From positions 124,001 through 188,000 of the forward strand of contig NZ_JAFCKH010000004.1 in the NCBI RefSeq assembly GCF_018130505.1: a stretch of DNA of 64,000 nucleotides, read 5' to 3'. Below the pieces are notes generated by a model. It was not told the DNA's origin. It searched no databases and saw only the letters and a list, made by a program, of their open reading frames with translations. Made by a program: the position numbers and the translations under genes. Each line of letters opens with the position of its first letter. The first letter of the stretch is position 1. Shown here piece after piece: positions 29,441-37,592 of the stretch. The DNA comes from Bradyrhizobium tropiciagri (GTDB lineage Bacteria; Pseudomonadota; Alphaproteobacteria; Rhizobiales; Xanthobacteraceae).

Positions 29441-30718
29441 ATGACTGCCGAGACGCAACAACGAATCCTTGATGCCGTCGACGACGCGTTCGATGCGCAG
29501 CTCGCGACGACGGAGGAGTTCGTCTCGATCCCCTCGACCCGCGGCGCCGAGGGCCCGTGTCAGGACATGATCGGCGACCTCCTGCGCGAACGCGGCTATG
29601 AGGTCGACGACTGGCATATCAATCTCGACGATCTGAAAGACCTGCGCGGCTTCGGCCCGATCGAGCACGATTTCTCCAAGGCCCGTACCGTGGTCGGTAC
29701 CTACCGGCCCGCCACCAACGCCGGCAATTCGCTGATCATCCAGGGCCACTGCGACGTGGTGCCGACCGGGCCGCTCGATATGTGGGAGACGCCGCCGTTC
29801 TCGCCGATCATCAGGAACGGCAGGATGTACGGCCGCGGTGCCTGCGACATGAAGTCGGGCACCATCGGCGCGCTCTATGCGCTGGATGCGATCAAGGCGG
29901 CCGGTCTGAAGCCCACCGCACGGATTCATTTCCAGTCGGTGATCGAGGAGGAGAGCACCGGCGTCGGCGCGCTCTCGACCCTGCAGCGCGGCTATCGCGC
30001 CGATGCCTGTTTCATCCCGGAGCCGACCAGCGGCAAGATGATCCGCTCGCAGGTCGGCGTGATCTGGTTCCGCCTCAAGGTGCGCGGCTTCCCGGTGCAT
30101 GTGTTCGAGGCCGGCGCCGGCTCGAACGCGATCATGGCGGCGTATCATCTGGTGCATGCGCTGGAGAAGCTGGAGATCGCCTGGAACGAGCGCGCCAAGG
30201 CCGACCGTCACTTCAAGGACGTCAACCATCCGATCAACTTCAATCCCGGCATCATCAAGGGCGGCGACTGGGCTTCCAGCGTGCCGGCCTGGTGCGACGT
30301 CGATTGCCGGATCGCGGTGCTGCCGGGCTGGTCGATCGCCGAGTGCCAGAAGGAGATTTTGGCCTGCGTCTCGGCGGCGGCGCGCGACCACCGCTTCCTC
30401 TCCAACAATCCGCCGCAAGTGGAGTGGTCGGGCTTCCTGTCGGAAGGCTATGAGCTGGTCAATTCCGCGGCGCCCGAGGCGGCGTTCGCCAAGGCGCATC
30501 AGAAGGTCTATGGCGGCGCGGTGGAAGACCGCGCCTTCACCGCGCTGACCGACACGCGCTTTTATGGGCTCAACTACGAGATCCCGAGCCTGTGCTTCGG
30601 CGCGACCGGCGCGGCGATGCACGGCTTCAACGAGTATGTCGAGCTCGACTCGCTGCGGCAGTCGACCAAGGCGACCGCGCTGTTCATCGCCGAATGGTGC
30701 GGGGTGGAGAAGGCGTAA
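29441..30718 (+). CDS. M20 family amidohydrolase/deacylase (ArgE/DapE type)
   Basis: A 425-residue zinc peptidase-like enzyme. Metal/catalytic motifs are present: GHCDVVP (His and Asp), GRGACDMKSG (bridging Asp) and VIEEESTG (catalytic and metal Glu), with the dimerisation lid domain between (about residues 200-310) and a C-terminal metal His in GAAMHGFNEYVEL. It hydrolyses an N-acyl amino acid or a related amide. It follows the split-barrel gene on the same strand by 54 nt, so it may share its regulation. Confidence 0.93.
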   Translation: MTAETQQRILDAVDDAFDAQLATTEEFVSIPSTRGAEGPCQDMIGDLLRERGYEVDDWHINLDDLKDLRGFGPIEHDFSKARTVVGTYRPATNAGNSLIIQGHCDVVPTGPLDMWETPPFSPIIRNGRMYGRGACDMKSGTIGALYALDAIKAAGLKPTARIHFQSVIEEESTGVGALSTLQRGYRADACFIPEPTSGKMIRSQVGVIWFRLKVRGFPVHVFEAGAGSNAIMAAYHLVHALEKLEIAWNERAKADRHFKDVNHPINFNPGIIKGGDWASSVPAWCDVDCRIAVLPGWSIAECQKEILACVSAAARDHRFLSNNPPQVEWSGFLSEGYELVNSAAPEAAFAKAHQKVYGGAVEDRAFTALTDTRFYGLNYEIPSLCFGATGAAMHGFNEYVELDSLRQSTKATALFIAEWCGVEKA

Positions 30719-30783
30719 GCTCTTTTCTGTCATGGACGCGGCGTTCTCTTGCTTGCTTGCAAGAGGGTGCCGGGGCTCCAGAC

Positions 30784-30799
30784 ATTTTAAGTCTAAAAT
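30784..30799. promoter_or_regulatory. AT-rich dyad in the kynurenine operon leader
   Basis: ATTTTA-AGTC-TAAAAT forms a 16-bp inverted repeat 70 nt upstream of the formamidase-like start, inside the only AT-rich patch between the genes. Position and symmetry suit an operator. An Lrp-type KynR regulates kyn genes in other bacteria, but no such gene is in this window. Confidence 0.4.
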
Positions 30800-30868
30800 A
30801 AATGCTGGCCGGAGCGCTTCGGCGATGGCAAAGTGCTTCCGATCGACGGCGAATGTTCGGGAGCCATC

Positions 30869-31678
30869 ATGCGCGATTGGGATGATGCCTATTCAAATTC
30901 GGCTCACGTGCCGGGCTCGGACAAGCTGCCGGCGCAATGGGCGGAACGCGCGGCGGCTTATCGCGCCGGCCTCAAATCATTCAAGCCTGATATCGCCTAT
31001 GGATCGGGCGAGCGGCAACGTCTCGACCTGATCCTGCCCGACTGCGACAGCAAGGGCCTCGTCGTCTTCGTCCATGGCGGCTACTGGATGCGCTTCGACA
31101 AATCGTCGTGGACCGACCTCGCCGAAGGTGCGCGAAGCCACGGCTGGACCGTAGCGCTGCCGAGCTACACGCTGACACCCGCCGCGCGCATCTCCGACAT
31201 CACGGCCGAGATCACTGCCGCGATTGCCACGGCTGCGGCGCAGGTCTCAGGCCCGATTCGGCTCGCCGGTCATTCCGCGGGCGGCCATCTGGTGACGCGC
31301 ATGCTATGTGAGGACAGCCGCCTCGAACCCGAGGTCTACAATAGGATCGCGGCGACGCTGTCGATCAGCGGCTTGCACGACCTGCGGCCGCTGCTGAAGA
31401 CCGCGATGAACAAGACGCTCGGCATGACCATGGAGGAGGCAACGCGCGAGAGCGCCGCGTTGCACCTGCCGCGGGGCAACTCGCCGCTCACCGCCTGGGT
31501 CGGCGGTGCCGAGCGGCCCGAGTTCATCCGCCAGGCGGAGCTGATGGCCAACGTCTGGACCGGCTTCGACGTTCCGACGCACCTCGTCATCGACCCTGGG
31601 CATAACCATTTTACCGTTGTCGATGGGCTGAAGGATCCATCTTCCGACATCACGAGATGCCTCGTCGGCCTCGATTGA
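30869..31678 (+). CDS. Alpha/beta hydrolase, probable N-formylkynurenine formamidase
   Basis: A 269-residue hydrolase with the oxyanion motif HGGYW at residues 69-73, nucleophile elbow GHSAGG (Ser136) and a late [11 protein letters not shown] segment supplying the catalytic His. The HGGxW motif and its position directly upstream of kynA and kynU indicate the eukaryotic-type arylformamidase step: formylkynurenine to kynurenine plus formate. The usual bacterial KynB is an unrelated fold. The ATG at 30869 has GGGAG upstream. Confidence 0.85.
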   Translation: MRDWDDAYSNSAHVPGSDKLPAQWAERAAAYRAGLKSFKPDIAYGSGERQRLDLILPDCDSKGLVVFVHGGYWMRFDKSSWTDLAEGARSHGWTVALPSYTLTPAARISDITAEITAAIATAAAQVSGPIRLAGHSAGGHLVTRMLCEDSRLEPEVYNRIAATLSISGLHDLRPLLKTAMNKTLGMTMEEATRESAALHLPRGNSPLTAWVGGAERPEFIRQAELMANVWTGFDVPTHLVIDPGHNHFTVVDGLKDPSSDITRCLVGLD

Positions 31679-31706
31679 GGCCGCGGATCGATCGAGAGGA
31701 CGTGTC

Positions 31707-32561
31707 ATGAGCGGCAACGACATGGGCAGCAACGACTACGATCCCAGGGCCGAGGGCGCCGAGACCGACTTCACCCGGAAAATGTCTTACGGCGACTATC
31801 TGCATCTCGATGCGCTGCTCGGCGCCCAGCACCCGATTTCCGACGCACATGACGAGATGCTGTTCATCATCCAGCATCAGACCTCCGAGCTGTGGATGCG
31901 GCTCGCCATCCACGAACTCAGCGCCGCCCGCCGCGCGATCGCCCGCGAGGACGTGTCGCCGGCGATGAAGATGCTCGCGCGGGTCTCGCGCATCTTCGAG
32001 CAGTTGAACAACGCGTGGGACGTGCTGCGCACCATGACGCCCAGCGAATACACCCATTTCCGCTCAAAGCTCGGACAATCCTCGGGCTTCCAGTCGTTTC
32101 AATACCGGCTGATCGAATATCTACTCGGCAACCGCAATGAAGCGATGCTGAAGCCGCACGCGCATGATGCCGAAGTGATGGCGTTGCTCGAGACCGAGCT
32201 GGCGACGCCGAGCCTCTACGACGAGGTGCTGCGGCTGGCCGACCACAAGGGGCTCACGATGCCGGCTAGCGTGCTGTCGCGCGACGTCCGCGAGACCCAT
32301 CACTTCGACGAAGGCGTGCTGCAAGCCTGGCGCCGCGTCTACGAGGCGCCGGAAGCCAACTGGATGCTCTATGAGCTCGCCGAGAAGCTGGTCGACTTCG
32401 AGGATTATTTCCGTCGCTGGCGCTTCAATCACGTGACGACGGTGGAGCGCGTCATCGGCTTCAAGCGCGGCACCGGCGGCACCGGCGGGGTCAGCTATCT
32501 GAAGCGGATGCTCGAGGTCGAGCTGTTTCCCGAATTGTGGCGTGTCCGCACCATCCTGTGA
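31707..32561 (+). CDS. kynA: Tryptophan 2,3-dioxygenase
   Basis: A 284-residue haem dioxygenase opening the indole ring of L-tryptophan to N-formylkynurenine. The active-site motif [11 protein letters not shown] holds the distal His (57), and the proximal haem ligand is His242 in [14 protein letters not shown]. The [12 protein letters not shown] substrate loop is intact. GAGAGGA precedes the ATG. Second gene of the kyn operon, 28 nt after the hydrolase and 10 nt before kynU. Confidence 0.97.
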   Translation: MSGNDMGSNDYDPRAEGAETDFTRKMSYGDYLHLDALLGAQHPISDAHDEMLFIIQHQTSELWMRLAIHELSAARRAIAREDVSPAMKMLARVSRIFEQLNNAWDVLRTMTPSEYTHFRSKLGQSSGFQSFQYRLIEYLLGNRNEAMLKPHAHDAEVMALLETELATPSLYDEVLRLADHKGLTMPASVLSRDVRETHHFDEGVLQAWRRVYEAPEANWMLYELAEKLVDFEDYFRRWRFNHVTTVERVIGFKRGTGGTGGVSYLKRMLEVELFPELWRVRTIL

Positions 32562-32571
32562 GCGAGTGGCC

Positions 32572-33786
32572 ATGACCGAAGCGAAGTCGCAACTGCGCGT
32601 CTATGACGACACCAGGGCCATGTTCCATCTGCCTGCTGACGTCATCTATCTCGACGGCAACTCGCTCGGTCCGCTGCCGCTCGGCGTCGCCGACCGCGTG
32701 GCGCATGTCATCACGGCCGAGTGGGGTGAAGAGCTCATTCGTGCCTGGAACCGCGCCGGCTGGTACGTGCAGCCGCGCCGCGTCGGCGATCGCATCGCCC
32801 GCCTGATCGGCGCTGCGCCTGACACGGTGATGATGGGCGACACGCTGTCGCTCAAGGTCTATCAGGCGCTCGCGGCCGGGCTCGAGATGAACCGGGAGCG
32901 CAAAATCGTGCTCTCCGACACCGGCAATTTCCCGACCGATCTCTACATGGCGGAAGGGCTGATCGCGACGCTCGGGCGCGGCCATCAATTGCGCCTGGTG
33001 GCGCCGGAGCAGGTCGAGGCGGCGCTGTCGGACGAGGTTGCGGTGCTCTATCTGACCGAGGTCGACTATCGCACCGGCCGCCGTCACGACATGCGCGCGC
33101 TAACCGCCAGGGCGCATGCGCTCGGCATCGTCACGGTCTGGGACCTGGCGCATTCGGCGGGCGCGCTGCCGGTCGATCTCGCCGGCGTCGGCGCCGATTT
33201 CGCTGCCGGCTGCACCTACAAATATCTCAACGCCGGCCCCGGCGCGCCGGCCTTCCTCTACGTCGCGCCGCGTCATGCCGATCAGGCGCGCGCTGCGTTG
33301 TCGGGCTGGATGGGCCATGCACGGCCGTTCGCCTTCGATCTTGGTTATCAGCCAGCCGGCGGGGTCGAACGCATGCGCGTCGGCACGCCGCCGGTGCTGG
33401 CGATGGCCGCGCTGGAGGCATCGCTCGATATCTGGGACCGCGTCGATATAGCCGAAGTCCGCGCCCGCTCGCTGGCGCTCGGCGACTTGCTGATAGACGA
33501 GATTGCCCGACGCTGCCCGTCGCTGACGCTGGTGACGCCGCGCGAGCACGCGCAGCGCGGCTCACAGGTCTCGTTCGCCCTCGCCGGCGGCTACGCCGCG
33601 ATGCAGGCGCTGATCGCCCGCGGCGTGATCGGCGACTTCCGGGCGCCTGATATCATGCGCTTCGGGATCACGCCGCTCTATATCGGCGAAGCCGAGGTGA
33701 CGAAGGCGGCGGAGATCATCGACGAGGTGATCAATGGGGAGGTGTGGCGACGGCCGGAATATCAAGTTGTTAATCCGGTGACGTGA
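32572..33786 (+). CDS. kynU: Kynureninase
   Basis: A 404-residue fold-type I PLP enzyme cleaving kynurenine to anthranilate and alanine. LDGNSLGPLP near residue 28, the VWDLAHSAGALPVDL PLP-pyridine Asp segment (Asp191) and the Schiff-base lysine in CTYKYLNAGPGAPAF (Lys217) are all present. With the two upstream genes it completes tryptophan to anthranilate. I prefer the ATG at 32572 to an upstream GTG that overlaps kynA. Confidence 0.97.
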   Translation: MTEAKSQLRVYDDTRAMFHLPADVIYLDGNSLGPLPLGVADRVAHVITAEWGEELIRAWNRAGWYVQPRRVGDRIARLIGAAPDTVMMGDTLSLKVYQALAAGLEMNRERKIVLSDTGNFPTDLYMAEGLIATLGRGHQLRLVAPEQVEAALSDEVAVLYLTEVDYRTGRRHDMRALTARAHALGIVTVWDLAHSAGALPVDLAGVGADFAAGCTYKYLNAGPGAPAFLYVAPRHADQARAALSGWMGHARPFAFDLGYQPAGGVERMRVGTPPVLAMAALEASLDIWDRVDIAEVRARSLALGDLLIDEIARRCPSLTLVTPREHAQRGSQVSFALAGGYAAMQALIARGVIGDFRAPDIMRFGITPLYIGEAEVTKAAEIIDEVINGEVWRRPEYQVVNPVT

Positions 33787-33803
33787 GCAACGAACGCAGT
33801 TGC

Positions 33804-33890
33804 GTAGGGTGGGCAAAGCGAAGCGTGCCTACCATCACGAGCACGTCGTGAATGGTGGGCACGTCGCTTGCGCTTCTTTGCCCACCCTAC
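33804..33890. repeat. Palindromic element, GTAGGGTGGGCAAAG type
   Basis: Arms GTAGGGTGGGCAAAGCGAAG and the mirrored end CGCTTCTTTGCCCACCCTAC, with an inner GCGTGCC-ACCATCACGA / TCGTGAATGGTGGGCACG pair. It lies after kynU, and its right end overlaps the last bases of the converging substrate-binding-like gene, whose TAG stop (33887-33889) is part of the repeat. Confidence 0.88.
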
Positions 33891-34681
33891 GGATTCTGTG
33901 GATCCGGCCACAGTGCCGCGATGATCGCATCCAGCCCGTCGGTCAACGCGGCGGGGCCGGGCTGCAGGATCAGCGGCGACTTGATCTCGACGATGCGATC
34001 CTTGCGGACCGCCGGAATGTCGCTCCAGCCGTCGCGGGCCCTGATGCGGTCGGGCACGACTTTCTTGCCGCACCAGGACGCCAGGATCACGTCGGGCGCC
34101 GCGGCGCGCACGACGGCTGGCGCGACAATGCGATCCCTGGCCGCCTTGTGTGCGCGCAGATGCGGCAGCGCGTCCTCGCCGCCGGCGATCTCGATCAACT
34201 CGGAGACCCAGCCGATGCCGCTGATCAGGGGATCGTCCCACTCCTCGAAATAGACCTTTGGGCGCGGTGCCGGACGTGGCTTGGCCGCGATCGCGACGAG
34301 CCGCTGTTCGTAGCCTTGCGCGAGCCGCTCAGCGCGATCGGCGGCGCCGACCATCGCGCCCAAGGTGCGGATCATCGCAAGGATGCCGGCGAGGTCGCGC
34401 TGGTTGAAGACATGGACGGCGATGCCGGCGCGCACCAGGTCGGCGACGATGTCGGCCTGCAGGTCGGAGAAGGCGAGCACCAGGTCCGGCTCGAGTGCGA
34501 GGATCTTGGGGATGTCGGCGGAGATGAAGGCCGAGACCCGCGGCTTCTCGCGGCGCACCTGCGGCGGCCGCACCGCATAGCCGGAGACGCCGACGATGCG
34601 GTCCTGCTCGCCGAGCAGATAGAGCGTCTCGACCGTCTCTTCGGTCAGGCAGACGATCCGGCGGGGAGGGAAGTCGCGCAT
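33887..34681 (-). CDS. Cobalamin/siderophore-binding-like protein (BtuF/FepB fold) without signal peptide
   Basis: A 264-residue protein with the two-lobed helical-backbone binding fold: RRIVCLTEETVETLYLLGEQDRIVGVS at the N-terminus, PDLVLAFSDLQADIVADLVRAG, then VYFEEWDDPLISGIGWVSELIEIAGGEDAL. Normally such proteins deliver corrinoids or ferric chelates to an ABC importer, but this one has no signal peptide and no permease or ATPase nearby. It may act in the cytoplasm. Its C-terminal codon and stop come from a palindromic element, so the end may have been remodelled. Confidence 0.85.
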   Translation of the reverse strand: MRDFPPRRIVCLTEETVETLYLLGEQDRIVGVSGYAVRPPQVRREKPRVSAFISADIPKILALEPDLVLAFSDLQADIVADLVRAGIAVHVFNQRDLAGILAMIRTLGAMVGAADRAERLAQGYEQRLVAIAAKPRPAPRPKVYFEEWDDPLISGIGWVSELIEIAGGEDALPHLRAHKAARDRIVAPAVVRAAAPDVILASWCGKKVVPDRIRARDGWSDIPAVRKDRIVEIKSPLILQPGPAALTDGLDAIIAALWPDPQNP

Positions 34682-34801
34682 GCCGAAGCTATGCAGGGAC
34701 GGCGGCGGGTTGTCACGCCGCCATTACCTCGGACGTCATTGCCTGATTTACCCGCGGCGTTCATGCTCGGCTCAGAAGAACCGTACTGCCCGGAGAACCT
34801 G

Positions 34802-35200
34802 ATGACGCCGCTCGAGAAGATCCAGTCGATGAAGATGCCGTTCGCGGAACTGAAGGGCATCGTCTTCACCGAGGCCGACAAGGATCGCGTCGTCGCCAGG
34901 ATGGTGGTGCGGCCGGACCTCTGTACCCTGCATCACACCATCCATGGCGGCGCGGTCATGGCGTTCGCGGATTCGGTCGGCGCTGCCGCCACTGTCATCA
35001 ACCTGCCCGAGGACGCCAAGGGCACCACGACGCTGGAAAGCAAGACCAACTTCATCGGCGGCGCCAAGGAGGGGACCGCGGTCATCGCGACGGCCACCCC
35101 GGTGCATCGGGGACGGCGGACCCAAGTCTGGCAGACCCGGTTGGAAACGGAGGATGGCAAGCTGGTCGCGATCGTGACCCAAACCCAGATGGTATTATAA
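34802..35200 (+). CDS. PaaI-type thioesterase (hotdog fold)
   Basis: A 132-residue hotdog protein. TLHHTIHGGAVMAFADSVGAAA carries the HGG motif and the helix of the fold, and LESKTNFIGGAKEG follows as the family's second block. It likely hydrolyses an aromatic or small acyl-CoA. GGAG lies 7 nt before the ATG at 34802; an ATG at 34763 is less likely. It diverges from the binding-protein gene by 120 nt. Confidence 0.9.
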   Translation: MTPLEKIQSMKMPFAELKGIVFTEADKDRVVARMVVRPDLCTLHHTIHGGAVMAFADSVGAAATVINLPEDAKGTTTLESKTNFIGGAKEGTAVIATATPVHRGRRTQVWQTRLETEDGKLVAIVTQTQMVL

Positions 35201-35343
35201 TGCGATGACCATGATGTGATTTATCAATCACCTCATGGAATATTTAAATGAATCTGAGTACTTGAATTATATGGTGCAGCGCACAATATAGCTCGTGCTA
35301 GGGATTCGACGCCTCCTCGAGGGCTACCAAGAGGAGTTATGAA

Positions 35344-35967
35344 ATGAACTATGATTCCATCCGTCCGCCGTCCGCCAAGGGCACTGTGCGGACGTTGAGT
35401 CAGCAGGAGGAGCTTCCTCTGCTGCGCGATCATCTGCTGCGCCTGGACCGGAGCAGCCGCCATGATCGCTTTCATGGCTTCATCGACGACAGTTTCATCC
35501 GCCGCTACGCCGAGCGTTGCGCCAACGACGGTACCGTCATCATCGCCTATTTCGAGGATGGCGTGGTCCGCGGCGCGGCCGAGCTGCATCCGCCGGAGCA
35601 GTCGCCGGATGCCCAGCCCGAGATCGCCTTCAGCGTGGAGCGGTCGGTGCGACGGAAGGGCGTCGGCAGCATCCTGTTCCGCAAGCTGATCGCCGAGGCG
35701 CATGCCAAGGGCTACACCTGCCTGCGCATCACCACAGGCGCGCAGAACGATGCGATGCGGGCGCTCGCCACCAAGTTCGGCGCGCAGCTGACCTTCCGTC
35801 ACGGCGAGTCGACCGGCAGCATCGACCTGACCGAGCAGGACCAGCCGGAGCCGGCAGCAGCCGCAGCCGCGATCACGCCGGTCGAGGCCGCTCGGGCGAT
35901 CGTCGACATGAACCGCGCCTATTGGCGGATGGTGATGCAGATGTCGGGCTGGGGCCGCGCCGCCTGA
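35344..35967 (+). CDS. GNAT family N-acetyltransferase
   Basis: A 207-residue acetyltransferase with acetyl-CoA motif A in VRRKGVGSILFRKLI (about residues 98-112) and the following ALATKFGAQ segment. An Ala/Pro/Glu-rich linker and a short C-terminal helix (AARAIVDMNRAYWRMVMQMS) extend beyond the usual domain. AAGAGGAG precedes the ATG. The 143 nt upstream are markedly AT-rich, probably a strong promoter or an inserted leader. The substrate is unknown. A perfect terminator follows. Confidence 0.92.
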   Translation: MNYDSIRPPSAKGTVRTLSQQEELPLLRDHLLRLDRSSRHDRFHGFIDDSFIRRYAERCANDGTVIIAYFEDGVVRGAAELHPPEQSPDAQPEIAFSVERSVRRKGVGSILFRKLIAEAHAKGYTCLRITTGAQNDAMRALATKFGAQLTFRHGESTGSIDLTEQDQPEPAAAAAAITPVEAARAIVDMNRAYWRMVMQMSGWGRAA

Positions 35968-35997
35968 CGTCTCCACATCGAGAAGAGAGCCACAGCA

Positions 35998-36035
35998 AAA
36001 AGGGCAATTCGCTCAGCGAATTGCCCTTTTGTTTT
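35998..36035. terminator. Perfect bidirectional rho-independent terminator
   Basis: A 15-bp perfect stem AAAAGGGCAATTCGC / GCGAATTGCCCTTTT with a TCA loop, followed by GTTTT on the plus strand; A-tracts on the left serve as U-run on the minus strand. It lies between the GNAT gene and the converging small gene ending at 36056. Confidence 0.92.
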
Positions 36036-36055
36036 AAGCTGGCGGTTGGTGAGGT

Positions 36056-36364
36056 TCAGGTGCCGGTGCGCTTGCCGAGCACGACCTTGCGCACCACGCG
36101 GCGCTCGACCACGACGGAGCGCTGTGCACCCTGTTCGCCGGCGATCACGCGGGTCGCGGTGCCGGTGCGGGCGCTGACGCGCGCGGTCTTCTTGACCTCC
36201 GCAAGCACGTCCTCGTAGGGCAGACCCATCAGCGCCGAGGCGATCTCGGCCTGGGCCTCCACGTCATCGGTGATGCCGACGGCCGCGAAGATGGCTTCCT
36301 CCAGCGTCGGCGGATCATGCCGCACACGCCGCGTGCCGTACTTGGTGTTCCAGTCTCCGCTCAT
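36056..36364 (-). CDS. Hypothetical protein, 102 residues, basic C-terminus
   Basis: The ATG at 36364 is preceded by GAGG. The first half is acidic/helical (DPPTLEEAIFAAVGITDDVEAQAEIASALMG), and the second half is strongly basic (ARVSARTGTATRVI...VVERRVVRKVVLGKR). The split composition suggests nucleic-acid or protein binding through the tail. No family recognised. Last gene of a three-gene minus-strand run ending at the terminator. Confidence 0.75.
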   Translation of the reverse strand: MSGDWNTKYGTRRVRHDPPTLEEAIFAAVGITDDVEAQAEIASALMGLPYEDVLAEVKKTARVSARTGTATRVIAGEQGAQRSVVVERRVVRKVVLGKRTGT

Positions 36365-36431
36365 CGCCGCCTCGTTCTTGAATCGCGAGAGATACGTAAG
36401 CGTACCAATGTTGCATTGCAATATGAATGTG

Positions 36432-36451
36432 GCATGGCAATCCAGCCATGC
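36432..36451. promoter_or_regulatory. Inverted repeat GCATGGC-N6-GCCATGC
   Basis: Seven-base perfect arms around AATCCA, located between the ABM-domain gene and the downstream 102-residue gene. It could be an operator for the latter or an attenuating hairpin of the former. The adjoining AT-rich segment (TTGCATTGCAATATGAATG) looks promoter-like. Confidence 0.35.
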
Positions 36452-36453
36452 AA

Positions 36454-36753
36454 CTAGAGTCTCTCGATCTTGTGAGCGTCGTAAAGGTCGATCGAGGTCG
36501 CGCCGTCGGTCAGGGATTGCAGCGCGCGGACGAAGTCGCGCGAGGCGGGGACGGTGAAATGCGCCGCCAGTGCCGCGCGGTCGGCCCATTGCTCGAAGAA
36601 CACCAACCTGAGCGGATTCTCGCAGTCGACATGGACGGCGTGCGAGATGCAGCCGGGCTCGCCGCGCGAGCGATGGACATGCTCGAGGCTGAGGCGGCGC
36701 ACCTCATCAAAACTGTCGGGGCGCGCGGTGACGCTTCCGGTGACCACGATCAC
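36454..36753 (-). CDS. Antibiotic biosynthesis monooxygenase (ABM)-domain protein
   Basis: A 99-residue ferredoxin-like ABM domain (VVTGSVTARPDSFDEVRRLSLEHVHRSRGEPGCISHAVHVD...LVFFEQWADRAALAAHF), typical of small quinol monooxygenases and stress-related enzymes acting on reactive aromatics. A GTG start with a GGGGA site. It begins 18 nt after the DUF2161 gene. Substrate unknown. Confidence 0.9.
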   Translation of the reverse strand: MIVVTGSVTARPDSFDEVRRLSLEHVHRSRGEPGCISHAVHVDCENPLRLVFFEQWADRAALAAHFTVPASRDFVRALQSLTDGATSIDLYDAHKIERL

Positions 36754-36771
36754 GTTTGTCCCCCTCTCGTT

Positions 36772-37455
36772 TTACGGGGCGGCTTCCGCCCTCGAAAAAT
36801 CCGCCGGCTGCTGCGGCCAGCGCTTCAGCGCGGCACGGCCGGCATCGGTCAGCACGTAGATGCCGCGCTCGGCGCGGTCGAACCAGCCATAGACATTGTG
36901 CAGCAGGATCTTGCCGGCGTCTGGAATATCCGCGCGCAGGTCGCGCACCTTGCGCGGCCCGTCGGAGAGCGCGGAGGCGCAGGCCAGCGCCTGCTGGCGG
37001 TAGGCGGTCATGATCGGCGCGCGGGTCGAGCCGCCCAGCACCGGATCGCCCTTGCGCTTGTTGTGCTCGGCGATCAGGCGTGATCGTTTCTTCGGATTGC
37101 GCCTGATCGAGGTGGTCGGCGGCGGCACCAGCACCTCGACGTCGCCGCGATCGGTGACGCCGAGCATGCCGAAGCCGAGCCGCCGGCACAGATTGCGATA
37201 GCGCGCATCGCTCTCGCGCCCCTTGCCGCGAGCGGACATTTTTGCGGCGATCCAGACCTCGTCGGCGGCGGCGGCGCGGTCGACCGCCTGCAGGATCAGT
37301 TCGAGATTGAAGGCGAGCTTGAGTTCTCCGATCACGACCAGCGGCGGTTCGCCGTCGCTCAGCGCCACCAGATCGCAGCCGCCGACTTCGCCCTTGACCG
37401 TGAAGCCGAGCTTTTCGAGGAAGCGTTTGACGGGCAGATAAAGCGTGGTTTCCAA
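36772..37455 (-). CDS. DUF2161 family PD-(D/E)XK nuclease-like protein
   Basis: A 227-residue protein with a restriction-endonuclease-like core: CDLVALSDGEPPLVVIGELKLAFN supplies Asp28, Glu44 and Lys46 in the D-(x)n-ExK pattern. A C-terminal winged-helix-like part (about 150-215; GPRKVRDLRADIPDAGKILLHNVYGWFDRAERG) looks DNA-binding. Known as DUF2161 in Rhizobiales; its biological role is not established. A TTG start with GGAG 8 nt upstream. There is no methyltransferase partner, so it is not an ordinary restriction system. Confidence 0.82.
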   Translation of the reverse strand: METTLYLPVKRFLEKLGFTVKGEVGGCDLVALSDGEPPLVVIGELKLAFNLELILQAVDRAAAADEVWIAAKMSARGKGRESDARYRNLCRRLGFGMLGVTDRGDVEVLVPPPTTSIRRNPKKRSRLIAEHNKRKGDPVLGGSTRAPIMTAYRQQALACASALSDGPRKVRDLRADIPDAGKILLHNVYGWFDRAERGIYVLTDAGRAALKRWPQQPADFSRAEAAP

Positions 37456-37592
37456 CGGGCAAGCTCCGGCGGCGCGTGAAGCCGCGACTCATTGCAGCAG
37501 CATAGCCCGGATGACCCCCACGATGCGGGCGGTATTTGCCCGGGGCGCGGTCCAGCGGCTATTCTCGGAACCGGGACAAGGCACATCACCTC

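Noticed and set aside
27086-30733. A single open frame of more than 1200 codons on the minus strand, extending the MocR gene upstream
   Set aside because: The upstream two thirds are antisense to the split-barrel and M20 genes; the composition is Arg/His/Asp-rich as expected for a shadow frame. The regulator starts at 28588.
36772-37455. Restriction-modification system
   Set aside because: No methyltransferase or specificity gene is nearby; only the nuclease-like fold supports it.
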